DNA of 64,000 nt, taken from positions 1 to 64,000 of the forward strand of contig CAJTIT010000008.1 in NCBI GenBank assembly GCA_910576345.1. The letters are read 5' to 3'. Source of the stretch: Erysipelotrichales bacterium. GTDB taxonomy: Bacteria; Bacillota_I; Bacilli_A; Erysipelotrichales; Erysipelotrichaceae. The notes beneath the pieces are model-generated. The model was not told the DNA's origin and did no database searches. It saw only the letters and a list, made by a program, of their open reading frames with translations. How positions within the stretch are numbered: the stretch's first letter is position 1; every line of letters starts with the position of its first letter. Below are positions 36,583 through 45,303 of this stretch, piece after piece. A program made the translations under genes and the position numbers.

Positions 36583-37518
36583 ATGGACAAAACAATCAGT
36601 GTCGCAATGGCCGTATATCAAGGTGCACCCTTCCTTACCAAACAAATGGAATCTTTGATCAATCAAACACGGCTTCCCAATGAAATCATCATCGTCGACG
36701 ATGTTTCCGACGATGAGACGTTCACGATCGCCAAGCAATATGAAACATGCACAAACATAAACGTGAAAGTGCTGAAACAAACAAAACGTGTCGGTTATAT
36801 TCAAAACTTCAAAACCGCTTTGTCGCATACAAGCGGTGATTATATCTTCCTATGCGACCAAGATGATATTTGGGAACACAATAAAATAGAAACAATGATG
36901 TCGCTATTTCAAAAGCATCCGGAAATCACCTGCATCAATACATCGGCACAATACATCGACGCTTTTGATCGAGCGATATATTGTGAAACAAACACACACA
37001 AAGGCGTGATAGATTTGAATGAAATCTTCTATCACAATATTTCCATGGGATGTACGATGGCTTTTACAAAAAATATATGCGAACATTATTTGAAAAAAAG
37101 CTGTTTTGAAGCGCCACATGATTGGGAACTCAATTTGATTGCGGCATTACAAGGCACCTTGTACTATTTACCAATACCTCTTGTCAAATATCGTCTTCAC
37201 GAACATAACACAACAGGCAATGACGCCTTACAAAAAAGCAATCACGTATTCAATGATACAAGAGAAAAAAATGCCCGAACAATGTTGCAATTCATTGAAG
37301 GATGTGGTGCATACCAACAAGATATGCATCCATTACAAACGAAACAACAAAAACAATTATGCAGATTTTATGAGAAACGTTTTGAATTGTTGCATAATAA
37401 AAAAAAGCGGAACTGGTTTTATTTGATCACACATATAACCACCTATCGTAAAATCGTATCCACAAAAGGAATGTTGGCAGATTTGTTATATGCGTTTAAG
37501 TCAAAACAAGCGAAGTAA
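36583..37518 (+). CDS. GT2 glycosyltransferase, second of the pair
   Basis: 311 residues. SVAMAVYQGAPFLTKQMESL with IVDDVSDD and the DxD-type DQDDIWE (about 91-97). Paralogue of the preceding enzyme, so the pair may add successive residues to one polymer. ATG 36583 is chosen: AAGGAG 8 bases upstream. The in-frame GTG at 36574 falls on that site. Lies between the first glycosyltransferase and the LCP ligase. Confidence 0.85.
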   Translation: MDKTISVAMAVYQGAPFLTKQMESLINQTRLPNEIIIVDDVSDDETFTIAKQYETCTNINVKVLKQTKRVGYIQNFKTALSHTSGDYIFLCDQDDIWEHNKIETMMSLFQKHPEITCINTSAQYIDAFDRAIYCETNTHKGVIDLNEIFYHNISMGCTMAFTKNICEHYLKKSCFEAPHDWELNLIAALQGTLYYLPIPLVKYRLHEHNTTGNDALQKSNHVFNDTREKNARTMLQFIEGCGAYQQDMHPLQTKQQKQLCRFYEKRFELLHNKKKRNWFYLITHITTYRKIVSTKGMLADLLYAFKSKQAK

Positions 37519-37620
37519 TATATTACAGCGTAGAAAAAGTCAACAGAAATAAATTTGAAATCAGAAAGGCATACGAGTATAATGTAAGCGTTATGTGTTT
37601 AAAATGCCTGGGAGTATGAT

Positions 37621-39273
37621 ATGGAACAAGAAAATAGACATGTGAAACCTTCCGTTTTAAAACAGCGAGAGGTTTTCCGTGAAGAAAATCATGCGGCAAT
37701 CAATGAAGAACATCGCAGAATGATTGAGATCAATCGGGAGAAGATGAATATGAAAGAAAATCAATTAGTAGTAAAAAATCAAAAAAGGAACAAAAAGCCT
37801 AATAAAAACAAGCCGTTCCATTTTGGTAAAAACATGTGGAAAGATATTCGCATATATTTTGTATCGATCATGTTTTTGGTCATGTTGTGGTTCATGTATT
37901 TGATTTGGGATTTCAATGTGGTGCCATTCAAGTATTTATTACCAATCGATCTTGTTTTGATTCTGATCGGCTGCGGTCTTGTCTGGGTACAGTTCAGCAA
38001 AAAAATCAATATGTTTAATCGAATATTGGGAAAATTGATGATAGTGATCATCAGTGTTGTTCTTTGTGTTGGCTGCGTCTTTATTTTACAGGCAGATGAA
38101 GCAATCACAAAAATCACGATCAAACCTGGCGATAAAGAATATGAAATTATCTCCGTTGTGGTTTTAAAAGAAAATAAAGCGGAAAAATTAGATGATGTAA
38201 AAGACGGTGTATTCGCAATTCCGGATAAGATCGATCAAGAACATACCAAAACAGCAATCAAAGAAATCAACAAAGAATTAAACAGTGAAGTAATAACAAA
38301 ATCGTATGCAAACACAAACGATCAGGCAAAAGCTTTGATGGAAAAAGAAGCAGATGCGATGATTTTGAATGAATCTTATCGTAGTTTATTGGATGAAAAA
38401 TATCCTTCCTTTGAAAAAGACACAAAAATCATTCATACCGTAAAGATTGAAAAAGAAGTGAAAAAGATCGGAAATAAAGTGGATGTAAACAGCACGCCAT
38501 ATCATGTATACATCAGCGGCATTGACACTTACGGACCCATTGCGACCAATTCACGCTCGGATGTGAATATGATTGCTTCCATTAATCCAACCACGCATCA
38601 AATATTGTTGACAAGCATTCCACGTGATTATTACATTGCGCAGACATGTCAAGGCAACCAGAAAGACAAACTGACACACAGCGGTATTTTTGGTATCGGA
38701 TGTACGGTAGAAAGTATGGAACAATTTACCGGATTGAAGATCAATTACTATGTGCGTGTGAATTTCTCTTCTTTGGAAAGCATTGTCGATGCGATTGGCG
38801 GTATTGATATTTATAATCAATTCGCATTCTATTCCGGTGTGGATGGTGAACTCATTCCGGGTGGAAACATTCATGTATACGGAAATACAGCGTTAAAATT
38901 TGCCAGAGAGCGACATGCGTATGCGGAAGGCGATGTACAACGCGGAAGAAATCAAATGATCGTATTGGAAGCCATTGTACAGAAAGCAATTTCTCCGGCG
39001 ATCATCACCGGTTATTCCGGCATTATGAGCGCCGTCGGCAATAATTTCCAAACAAATATGAGTGAAGAAGAAATCTTGTCCATCATCAAGCGACAACTGG
39101 AAGAAGGCGGAGATTGGAACATTTCCCAACAAAATGTAATTGGATCCGGAGGAACAGACTGGACGCCGGCAAACGGTTTCAACGCTTATGTCATGTATCC
39201 GGACCTTACATCTGTGGATAACGCACTCACAAACATTCAAGCAGTCGTGGATGGAAAAAACATCCAGCCATAA
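37621..39273 (+). CDS. LCP (LytR-CpsA-Psr) family cell-wall polymer ligase
   Basis: 550 residues. Long basic cytoplasmic N-terminus (1-75), three TM helices (about 78-98, 103-124, 138-158), an accessory extracellular domain (about 165-290) and the LCP catalytic domain (about 295-450). Key LCP residues are in SRSDVNM (Arg-Asp), IPRDYYI (Arg) and RERHAYAEGDVQRGRNQ, which hold the pyrophosphate lipid. LCP enzymes transfer teichoic acid or polysaccharide from undecaprenyl pyrophosphate to peptidoglycan. With the two glycosyltransferases just upstream it forms a likely surface-polymer unit. Ribosome site GGGAG precedes the start. Confidence 0.92.
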   Translation: MEQENRHVKPSVLKQREVFREENHAAINEEHRRMIEINREKMNMKENQLVVKNQKRNKKPNKNKPFHFGKNMWKDIRIYFVSIMFLVMLWFMYLIWDFNVVPFKYLLPIDLVLILIGCGLVWVQFSKKINMFNRILGKLMIVIISVVLCVGCVFILQADEAITKITIKPGDKEYEIISVVVLKENKAEKLDDVKDGVFAIPDKIDQEHTKTAIKEINKELNSEVITKSYANTNDQAKALMEKEADAMILNESYRSLLDEKYPSFEKDTKIIHTVKIEKEVKKIGNKVDVNSTPYHVYISGIDTYGPIATNSRSDVNMIASINPTTHQILLTSIPRDYYIAQTCQGNQKDKLTHSGIFGIGCTVESMEQFTGLKINYYVRVNFSSLESIVDAIGGIDIYNQFAFYSGVDGELIPGGNIHVYGNTALKFARERHAYAEGDVQRGRNQMIVLEAIVQKAISPAIITGYSGIMSAVGNNFQTNMSEEEILSIIKRQLEEGGDWNISQQNVIGSGGTDWTPANGFNAYVMYPDLTSVDNALTNIQAVVDGKNIQP

Positions 39274-39364
39274 AAACATAGTTTTCACAAGAGAAAGAAC
39301 CGGCACTTGGTACCCTTCCACATAAGGAAGTGAAAGGTAAAAAGGGAACCTTGCATCAAATTAT

Positions 39365-39393
39365 GGTATAGTCTTTGTGGCTATGCCTTTTTT
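39365..39393 (+). terminator. Terminator of the glycosyltransferase/LCP unit
   Basis: GGTATAG / CTATGCC stem (one G-U) with a 9-nt loop and six T, 92 bases past the LCP stop. Mobile-element debris starts after it. Confidence 0.7.
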
Positions 39394-39499
39394 CTTTGTC
39401 TGAATGTTTCTGGTTTCTGCGTTCTTGGTATATTTCTTCATATACTTCAGCAGATGGGGCGTTGGTACTACCAAAACCATTATGGTAAAAATCAATAGG

Positions 39500-39799
39500 G
39501 TATACGGTCTTTGGGATACGTGTATCAAGACAAAGGTTTATGGCGTTATTTGCTTTGGAATGGAGTTGACTCTTCCAAAAGGAAATCGAGAGTATTTCTA
39601 TGAATGGTTAGACCGCTTATTTCCGGAATCGAAAGAAAAATATATTCGTACATACGGTAATCAGTATATAACAGAAAGCGGCAACAACAAAAATTTCATG
39701 CGGTTTTTTCACCGAAAATGCGAAGAAAATGGAATTTTGCATGACATTGAGCAAATATTTAACTATCACCTGCTTATGCAACGCTACTTCTCACCATGA
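39500..39799 (+). pseudogene. C-terminal fragment of a radical SAM (SPL-like) protein
   Basis: In frame to 39799: VYGVICFGMELTLPKGNREY, then LDRLFPESKEKYIRTYGNQY, then FHRKCEENGILHDIEQIF. This is the conserved end of Rv2578c-type radical SAM proteins. The CX3CX2C part is absent, so it is inactive. The ORF's first about 30 codons (39404-39500) are not family sequence. It runs into the inverted element repeat at 39774. Confidence 0.6.
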
Positions 39800-39882
39800 A
39801 GCCAAAAGTAGAATCTTCACTTAACAGAATTAATATCATATATAACCGAAAAGGGCACAGAACCTTTGCTGTCGCCAGATAA
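39774..39882. repeat. Inverted copy of the element leader block
   Basis: Reverse complement of part of the repeats at 25931-26050 and 31975-32080 (shared landmarks: GCTACTTCTCACCATGA, CTTAACAGAAT, CGGTTATA-type blocks), with scattered differences. Confidence 0.7.
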
Positions 39883-39963
39883 GGATACTTTTATGTAGGA
39901 TGCGGTGCAGCTTCCTTTAAAGGGCTGCGCCGTATCCGTTTGTTACGCCACAAATTTGAAGTC

Positions 39964-40110
39964 CTACGGGTTGTTCTGTATTTCTTCCATCGTGGCAAGG
40001 ATTTCTTTTTCGGTGGGAATATCTATCATGCCCACCGCTGTAAAGTAAATGTCCACTTTGACATGGCTGTGACCGCTGGATTTGTCACTGTAGTATGGCA
40101 AGGTACGGCT
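39964..40110 (-). pseudogene. C-terminal remnant of a DUF4368-type serine recombinase
   Basis: Minus strand reads GHSHVKVDIYFTAVGMIDIP, then TEKEILATMEEIQNNP, ending with TAG at 39964. This is the end signature (VDIYFTxVGxxxIPTEKEI) of large serine recombinases with a DUF4368 tail. Nothing else of the gene remains upstream. The stretch 40111-40288 shows no gene. Confidence 0.6.
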
Positions 40111-40288
40111 TTTTCAGTGAATCCATCATAGTTCTTTGCAGAATGCCCCTGAAGAAAACTTCTTCCGTAAACGCTGCTGTAAGTATCATCAGGTAAAAAA
40201 ATACTGGAAGTTTTATTAATATTTGGAGAATATTCGTTATATTAAAATAAAATTCCCCTAAATCAAAGACAAGGATAATAACACCTTG

Positions 40289-40642
40289 TTATACAGCACA
40301 AATCAACAGTATCCTTAGTACAGTTTTTCTGTCAAAATGTTTTAAGCCTGTTTCTTTCAGGGTTTGTATCACTTTCTCTTTTCTGAAAACAGCAATAATC
40401 AGGAGTGGAAAGAAAACCAGAAACAGCCAGTTTGATAATTCGCTTATTATATCGACCTGATAGGCACAGCTTATGTAAGACAGCATAAAATAGAATATAT
40501 ACCACGATAAGCCGAGGATGAGTTCTTTTTTATTTTTAGACAAATACTCTATTTCATCAGATTTCTGTTGTCCTGTTTCTGCCATTTTCTGTTTTCTGAA
40601 TACAATGGCAATCAACAAGATTAATATTATTTAAAAAAACAT
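40289..40642 (-). pseudogene. Membrane protein N-terminus with stop at codon 4 (CPBP-like)
   Basis: ATG 40642 with GGGAGG upstream gives M-F-F-stop(TAA)-I-I-L-I-L-L. Reading through the stop yields a protein with a first TM helix, a polar loop (KMAETGQQKSDEIEYLSKNK) and two more hydrophobic segments, ending LLICAV with a stop. The layout resembles the N-terminal half of a CPBP protease; the catalytic half is absent. Broken at both ends. Confidence 0.5.
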
Positions 40643-40748
40643 AAAAATTACCTCCCAAAACTCGTATCAGGAACTCTTTTCTCACTTATAAATACCGCAT
40701 TTGCAACGAGGGAAACGCTTTCATCAGCGTTTCCCTAAATGGAACATA

Positions 40749-41477
40749 TTACTTGGGGGCAGCTTCCTCGTTGAGGGGCTCATAGTTGCTGTCCATGTAG
40801 TTCTTTTTCCCGAAGGGAACGTAATTTTCATCCAGTAAAATCAAGTTCCCGTTTCTCAAATCAGGGAACTTTCGCGCAACCTCCTTGAGCACTTCCCATT
40901 CATCTTTTGTATTTTCTTTGTTGTCCTCCTCCACCTGTCTTAACGCTTCTTGAACAGACTGCTGATCAGCCGTTCCCCAATAGAGGGGATGGGGCTGGAA
41001 GGAAGAATGGTAATCGCCGCCCTCATAGCAGAAAAAACAGGAGCAGGGGATTTTTTCAAATAGAATCTTTTGCGCCCCGTCAAGCTCTTTCACCTCCAGA
41101 CAGTAGCACCCATTTACGGTTGCCGCGCCATCCCGCGCGGTCATGTTTGCGATTGCCATGATAGTAAGGGGTTCCGTTTTCACGATCATGCCGGGAACCA
41201 AAAGCCCCTCCTCGTACATTTCCCGTAAATACTCGTCAGAAAATTTTCCGACAGCCCGCCATAGGAAAAACAATGCAAGAAGGAAACAGATAACAGCAGG
41301 AATCCAGCTTTTAAACAAAGAAATTCCTGACATACATAGGAAGCACACGCAGATTATCGCGGAGCTTCTCCGCTTTTTTACGACGGCTTTTATTATTTCA
41401 TCCTTTTGCCGTATCCGGCCCACATCTGCATGGATGCCAGATTTTACACTTGCTTCAAATTGTGAATAATCGACCAT
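40749..41477 (-). CDS. Membrane protein of unknown family (DUF3239-like)
   Basis: 242 residues. Two TM helices (about 38-55 and 58-75) near the N-terminus, then a soluble domain with VPGMIVKTEPLTIMAIANMT, CYCLEVKELDG and a Cys-rich CSCFFC stretch. The C-terminal region is Glu-rich. Recalls DUF3239-type proteins; function unknown. GGAGGAAAAA before ATG 41477. Likely cotranscribed with the XRE regulator 33 bases upstream on the same strand. Intact within otherwise decayed cargo. Confidence 0.6.
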   Translation of the reverse strand: MVDYSQFEASVKSGIHADVGRIRQKDEIIKAVVKKRRSSAIICVCFLCMSGISLFKSWIPAVICFLLALFFLWRAVGKFSDEYLREMYEEGLLVPGMIVKTEPLTIMAIANMTARDGAATVNGCYCLEVKELDGAQKILFEKIPCSCFFCYEGGDYHSSFQPHPLYWGTADQQSVQEALRQVEEDNKENTKDEWEVLKEVARKFPDLRNGNLILLDENYVPFGKKNYMDSNYEPLNEEAAPK

Positions 41478-41510
41478 TTTTTCCTCCGTTTCTTACGTTT
41501 CCGTAGATTA

Positions 41511-41951
41511 CTAATATTTTTTATAGATATATTCAGTAAAAATCCGATAAAAACAATATACAATCCAGACCACCCAGGTTATTTCCCACTTGTGTGATAT
41601 TACAGAAATCATCAAATAAAGAACAGCAACAGTAATGGCAATCATCCAATTCGTTATTTTTTTCTTCTTGGTTATTTCATTTGCTGATACTTTTACAACA
41701 TCTGACAACAGACTTTCATATTCGTTATCAACGTTGTTTTCTGTTCTTTCGCCCTTGAATAATTCTGCTATGGAAATCCCCAGGGATGCAGCTAATGGTT
41801 CAATAAGAGATACATCCGGAAATCCGATACCCCGTTCCCATTTTGAAACGGTTGCACTTGATACTCCCAATTCATTCGCTAAATCCTGTTGCGTGCGATT
41901 TTGTTCTTTCCTGATAGCGGCAATCAGACTGCCTGTCTTTTGAGCGTTCAC
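41511..41951 (-). CDS. XRE-type membrane-tethered regulator
   Basis: 146 residues. HTH (about 5-60) GSLIAAIRKEQNRTQQDLAN, then ELGVSSATVSKWERGIGFPD. The C-terminus has two hydrophobic segments (about 98-115 and 118-138), so it is likely membrane bound. GTG start at 41951 with AAAGGAGG 8 bases upstream. First gene of a two-gene unit with the DUF3239-like gene. Such HTH-TM proteins control small stress or antimicrobial systems in Bacillota. Confidence 0.8.
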   Translation of the reverse strand: MNAQKTGSLIAAIRKEQNRTQQDLANELGVSSATVSKWERGIGFPDVSLIEPLAASLGISIAELFKGERTENNVDNEYESLLSDVVKVSANEITKKKKITNWMIAITVAVLYLMISVISHKWEITWVVWIVYCFYRIFTEYIYKKY

Positions 41952-42068
41952 TATTTTTACCTCCTTTCCGATTTTATAATATCCTTAATAATATCAAGAG
42001 AAATACCATATTACAAGAAACGCTCCGTTGAAATGTTAAACGCTGCATTGGATTTATGCAAAAATAAC

Positions 42069-42185
42069 TTACCCTTCTACAATCCCCCTTGCACAAGCAC
42101 GTATGATATTTCCTGTCCGTTCTGTATTAAAACAAAAATTTCTTATGCGTCTGGCTCTGTGATGATATGTTGTTCTGCTCGACAA
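42069..42185 (-). pseudogene. C-terminal scraps of TnpV and KTR proteins
   Basis: Minus strand reads TERTGNIIRACARGIVEG to a TAA at 42069 (TnpV end), and upstream of it IITEPDA to a TAA at 42143 (KTR protein end). Confidence 0.55.
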
Positions 42186-42194
42186 ATGGGAATT

Positions 42195-42576
42195 TCACTC
42201 TCTGATAAGAAAACCTTGTTCAGATTCGCAATCAACAAAACAGGTATCAAATGCTACAGCAAGTACATCATCCCAATTTTCAATAATATCATTCCCTTTA
42301 CATTTGATAATGTACTCGTTCATTGTCCCAAACGATATAATAGTCATGATTTTTTTCAATCATTGGTATATCTGAATGAAACCTTCTTTTTATTTCAATT
42401 CCACTTGCAATTTTTACGATTTGTCTGATTATAGCGTCATCGCTTATAATCTGATACGTTTCCAAATTATTCAGGCATTCTTGCAAAAGGATATTGTTTT
42501 TCCACTGGATTTTCTTGATATTATCTTCATTTGTGTACTTCAAAATTTTCAATTTTTTTCTTTGTTTATTGTTCAT
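42195..42576 (-). pseudogene. Frameshifted small cytoplasmic protein
   Basis: ATG 42576 starts MNNKQRKKLKILKYTNEDNI and runs to HDYYIVWDN. A frame change near 42310 is needed to go on with EYIIKCKGNDIIENWDDVLA, then FDTCFVDCESEQGFLIRE to a TGA at 42195. Together about 127 residues. Acidic C-terminus and short length recall immunity-type proteins, but I do not recognise the family. Confidence 0.5.
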
Positions 42577-42639
42577 TTTTTATTTCACCAATACCGATTT
42601 TGTACTTTCTGAACTTTCCCAACAAACTGGAAGTTGTCG

Positions 42640-42894
42640 CTATGAGATTTCCTTTTCATTATTTCTTGGTGGGCGAACATGACATAACATTTCTTTTTCA
42701 CAAGCACCAAATTGTAGGAAATTAAATTTTGCCTCTTTTAGAGTTATTCCATGATTAGAGTCACTTGGTTCGCTATCAGAAGTAATGAACGGGTCATTCT
42801 CCCAAAAGCAGACGGGGCAAATATACCCACAATCTTCGTTCGCTGGAACATTATAGGTAAAATATCCACAACAAGGACATTGATATTTTTTCAT
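42640..42894 (-). CDS. CPCC-family cysteine-rich protein
   Basis: 84 residues. MKKYQCPCCGYFTYN start, then YICPVCFWENDP: paired CPCC and CPVC knuckles for one zinc. The later NHGITLKEAKFNFLQFGACE and VRPPRNNE match the Cys_rich_CPCC family (PF14206 by memory). These are short single-domain proteins found in toxin-immunity neighbourhoods. The start is set where the family starts; the longer in-frame TTG at 42906 sits on the GGAGG itself. Intact. Confidence 0.8.
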   Translation of the reverse strand: MKKYQCPCCGYFTYNVPANEDCGYICPVCFWENDPFITSDSEPSDSNHGITLKEAKFNFLQFGACEKEMLCHVRPPRNNEKEIS

Positions 42895-43024
42895 TCTGTA
42901 TTTCAATCCTCCAAAATATTTCGATTCGTCTAATACTGAAATTCCTTTGGCTTATGCTTTAATACTGCTTTTATTTTGATATAGATATTATCTTCCATCA
43001 CCTAATCACCTCTTAAATCCCAAT

Positions 43025-43288
43025 TTACAATAATAGTTTATCTACCTGCCAGATTATTTCTTGCTCAGATATATCATATGGCATTGGGTCAATATCTTCA
43101 AAACAGTAATTTGAAGCATAAGAATGATTATCAGTCCACTCTAATACCCAAAAGTCTGTTAATGTAGATACTTTAAAAAATTTTCCGTTCATTGTCCAAC
43201 AAATACCTGACGGATATAATTCTAATTGCTTTGCACCAAGTTCACGGAACCTATTTTCAACAACTGCTTTTATATCTGCTTTTTTCAT
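43025..43288 (-). CDS. Small hypothetical protein
   Basis: 87 residues from ATG 43288 (GGAAGG 8 bases upstream). MKKADIKAVVENRFRELGAK, followed by MNGKFFKVSTLTDFWVLEWT and an acidic DIDPMPYDISEQE. No known motif seen. Cytoplasmic by composition. Lies between CPCC and a broken immunity-like gene, so it may be one of a row of orphan immunity genes (inference). An additional 22-codon frame (MEDNIYIKIK...) ends about 40 bases ahead of the CPCC gene and could be its lost 5' part. Confidence 0.5.
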   Translation of the reverse strand: MKKADIKAVVENRFRELGAKQLELYPSGICWTMNGKFFKVSTLTDFWVLEWTDNHSYASNYCFEDIDPMPYDISEQEIIWQVDKLLL

Positions 43289-43385
43289 AGTAAATACCTT
43301 CCGCAAATCCCGGTTTTTCGCTTCCTACATCTTCCCGCCAAACCGGAAGTTATCGCTTTCTGATAATCCAATCGTCATCTTGAGT

Positions 43386-43628
43386 TTACCTTACTGCAAA
43401 GTAACCGCAAGGCATATCCTTTAAGGTACTAACAGAGTTATCCAAATTAAAAACCCATTTTAAAGATACGAACTTTGCTTCATCTGTTTCGTGTGTTTCT
43501 CCGTATAGAAATTAACACATTCCTTCATCTTCATCATGTGATACATATAGAATAAGTGCCTGACGCTTCAATATATGACAACAGATAATCGTAGCAGTAT
43601 CGGGTGAATCATAAAAAGGAAATTCCAT
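43386..43628 (-). pseudogene. Small immunity-like protein with premature stop
   Basis: Reading from ATG 43628: MEFPFYDSPDTATIICCHIL, ILYVSHDEDEGMC then TAA, then LYGETHETDEAKFVSLKWVF and DMPCGYFAVR to TAA at 43386. The 'HDEDEGxxQF' block and the DMPCGYxA end resemble a common small protein family around polymorphic-toxin loci. The stop most likely replaces CAA. About 80 codons. Confidence 0.5.
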
Positions 43629-43696
43629 GTCTGTTACTCATTTCAAATCTTGATCTTCCAGTATGTCAAACTGGAAGTTGTTTCTTTGTACATTCG

Positions 43697-44226
43697 CTAT
43701 TTTATCATATTAGGAATGTATTTTGATGGTTTTGCAATATATAACAAATATATTCCGCATATCAGTTTAACCATCGCATCTGCAATGCAAATAACTGAAA
43801 CTGGTATACCCGGAAAAATATAGCCCATTGTTACGATAACCATACATACAATCCCCAACACTACCATACTCCAACCATGTACAAAAGAAATGTATTGATG
43901 TTGCCATCAGTACACCAAGCCATATCCACCTCCAATGCCATCCGGGGATAAACGGGCCAGCAATACAAAACATTAATATGAACAACGTAGCAATCGAAAA
44001 ATAAATCATCTTTATCTGCTTTTTAGAAATATCTCCTTGAGAAAGTTTTTCTCTCACTTTTTTGTTTACATTGACTCCAAAAAAGCAGACATAATAACCT
44101 ATCAGAAACACAAACGGATTAACAAAAAATTCACCGCCACAAATGACAGCTACTATTAGTACAATTCCAATAAGAATCAACCATAAACCACATTTTTTTG
44201 TGCTTAAATTCCAATATTTCTTTCAT
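43697..44226 (-). pseudogene. DUF6609-like membrane protein with two frameshifts
   Basis: ATG 44226 (AGGAGG upstream) starts MKEILEFKHKK and must change frame at an A7 tract. The next frame gives WLILIGIVLIVAVICGGEFF through IPGWHWRWIWLGVLMATSIH. A second change near 43890 leads to FVHGWSMVVLGIVCMVIVTM and IPVSVICIADAMVKLICGIY to TAG at 43697. Joined, these form an about 175-residue protein of five to six TM helices. Function unknown. Confidence 0.65.
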
Positions 44227-44369
44227 TTCGTTCCTCCTGTAAATTTCGATTTTCCAGTCTAACTTCTTTTTCCAATTATACATGAAAACATGGGATTTTT
44301 CAATTCTCAAACTGTCTTTGCTCAGGTTTGAATGGGACTGCCGCTTATTACGGAAACGCTGTCATTCAC

Positions 44370-44744
44370 CTATGAATAAATTATATCATTTTCAACAACT
44401 TCCCTTACACACGCCAAAATGTTATTCATCTTTTGAATCCATAAGGATTGGTTTTCGGATTTCAACTGTTCTGTCACGCCCTGCCTGTCGGAATATTTCG
44501 TTGCCATCCGAAAAAACATATCTACTGCCAGTGCGTCTACACTTGCAAGATATTCATTCAGCCTGCCGCTGGTAAAGAGGTTCATATATAAAACCTTATG
44601 GTTTTGTTTCAAATACTTTGCATGTCTCTGTCCCCATACGCCGATATGCTTTTCTTTTTCGGCAGGTAAGGCGAGCGCAGGCAAATAATAATCGCCAACC
44701 CTTGTATATGTCCCGCCCATCTATTCAAACAATGTCTTTTCCAT
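44370..44744 (-). pseudogene. TnpV-like protein with stop at codon 8
   Basis: ATG 44744: MEKTLFE, TAG, MGGTYTRVGDYYLPALALPA, then VWGQRHAKYLKQNHKVLYMN to ACVREVVENDIIYS. It aligns with the intact copies at 29231 and 34285 along the whole length. Translation could also restart at the ATG after the stop (44720), but no ribosome site is seen. Confidence 0.7.
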
Positions 44745-44917
44745 AGTATTAATCCTCCATAATTTTATTTTTGGGTTAGTTGTTGACTGCTTTGATATGC
44801 ACATTATCAACCGCTAAGTGCTGCTTTGAATTTTGCATTACTTTTCCGCATTGTGGCAAAAGAAATTACATTTTACGAATATGTGATTATATTTTCATAT
44901 AGAGTAAGCCTGCGTGA

Positions 44918-45052
44918 AAAGCATTCCTACTTTTACGCTGGCTTTTGGCTGTCGCTCTCCACCCTCTCCATCTGGATTTTATCATTTTCTAAAATTCAGA
45001 TTGGAGAAAAAAAGAATGGCATACAATAACGGGCGAAAGAGCACCTCCACAA
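44918..45052. repeat. Inverted fragment of the element leader with sigma-like gene start
   Basis: Reverse complement of part of the leader block (CTCTCCATCTGGATTTTA ... ATTCAGATTGGAG), followed by ATGGCATACAATAACGGGCG at 45016, the first codons (MAYNNGR) of the second sigma-like protein. Marks the right limit of mobile debris before the aro operon promoter. Confidence 0.65.
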
Positions 45053-45102
45053 CCATCGATTTTCAACCATTTTCAACACATGAAAAAATTTCATGTAAAC
45101 TC

Positions 45103-45131
45103 TTGCAAATACCATCTTTTTGTATTATCAT
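45103..45131 (+). promoter_or_regulatory. Promoter of the aromatic biosynthesis operon
   Basis: TTGCAA (45103-45108), 17 bp, TATCAT (45126-45131). It lies 24 bases ahead of the leader peptide start and about 118 bases before the attenuator-like terminator. Confidence 0.65.
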
Positions 45132-45155
45132 ATTACCATTCAAGAGGTGATATCC

Positions 45156-45236
45156 ATGCACAAACCAATGGTTGATTATTATTATGCATTACTCCGATTA
45201 GAACCCATCGATCGCATGGATATTTTCACTTTCTAA
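45156..45236 (+). CDS. Tyr/Phe-rich leader peptide of the aro operon
   Basis: 26 codons behind AAGAGGTG (5-base spacing). Residues: MHKPMVD, then three consecutive Tyr (8-10), ALLRLEPIDRMDI, then Phe-Thr-Phe and TAA. Consecutive Tyr codons plus two Phe codons are what a ribosome-mediated attenuator sensing charged tRNA-Tyr/tRNA-Phe needs. A terminator hairpin begins 13 bases after its stop, and the operon for chorismate and tyrosine synthesis follows at 45304. The peptide itself is expected to have no function of its own. Confidence 0.75.
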   Translation: MHKPMVDYYYALLRLEPIDRMDIFTF

Positions 45237-45248
45237 TTGGAACCAAAC

Positions 45249-45282
45249 AAAAGCATCGCAAATTCAATTCGGTGCTTTTTTT
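45249..45282 (+). terminator. Attenuator terminator before aroB
   Basis: 10-bp stem AAAAGCATCG / CGGTGCTTTT (one U-G) with an 11-nt loop, and T run to 45282. It lies between leader peptide and aroB, so it should stop transcription when leader translation is not stalled. The competing antiterminator stem was not resolved by eye. Confidence 0.8.
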
Positions 45283-45303
45283 ATAAAAGAGATGGAGGTA
45301 TTT

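Noticed and set aside
39363-39487. Minus-strand open stretch (NGFGSTNAPSAEVYEE...) near the LCP gene end
   Set aside because: Overlaps a good terminator of the plus-strand operon, and no family could be recognised.
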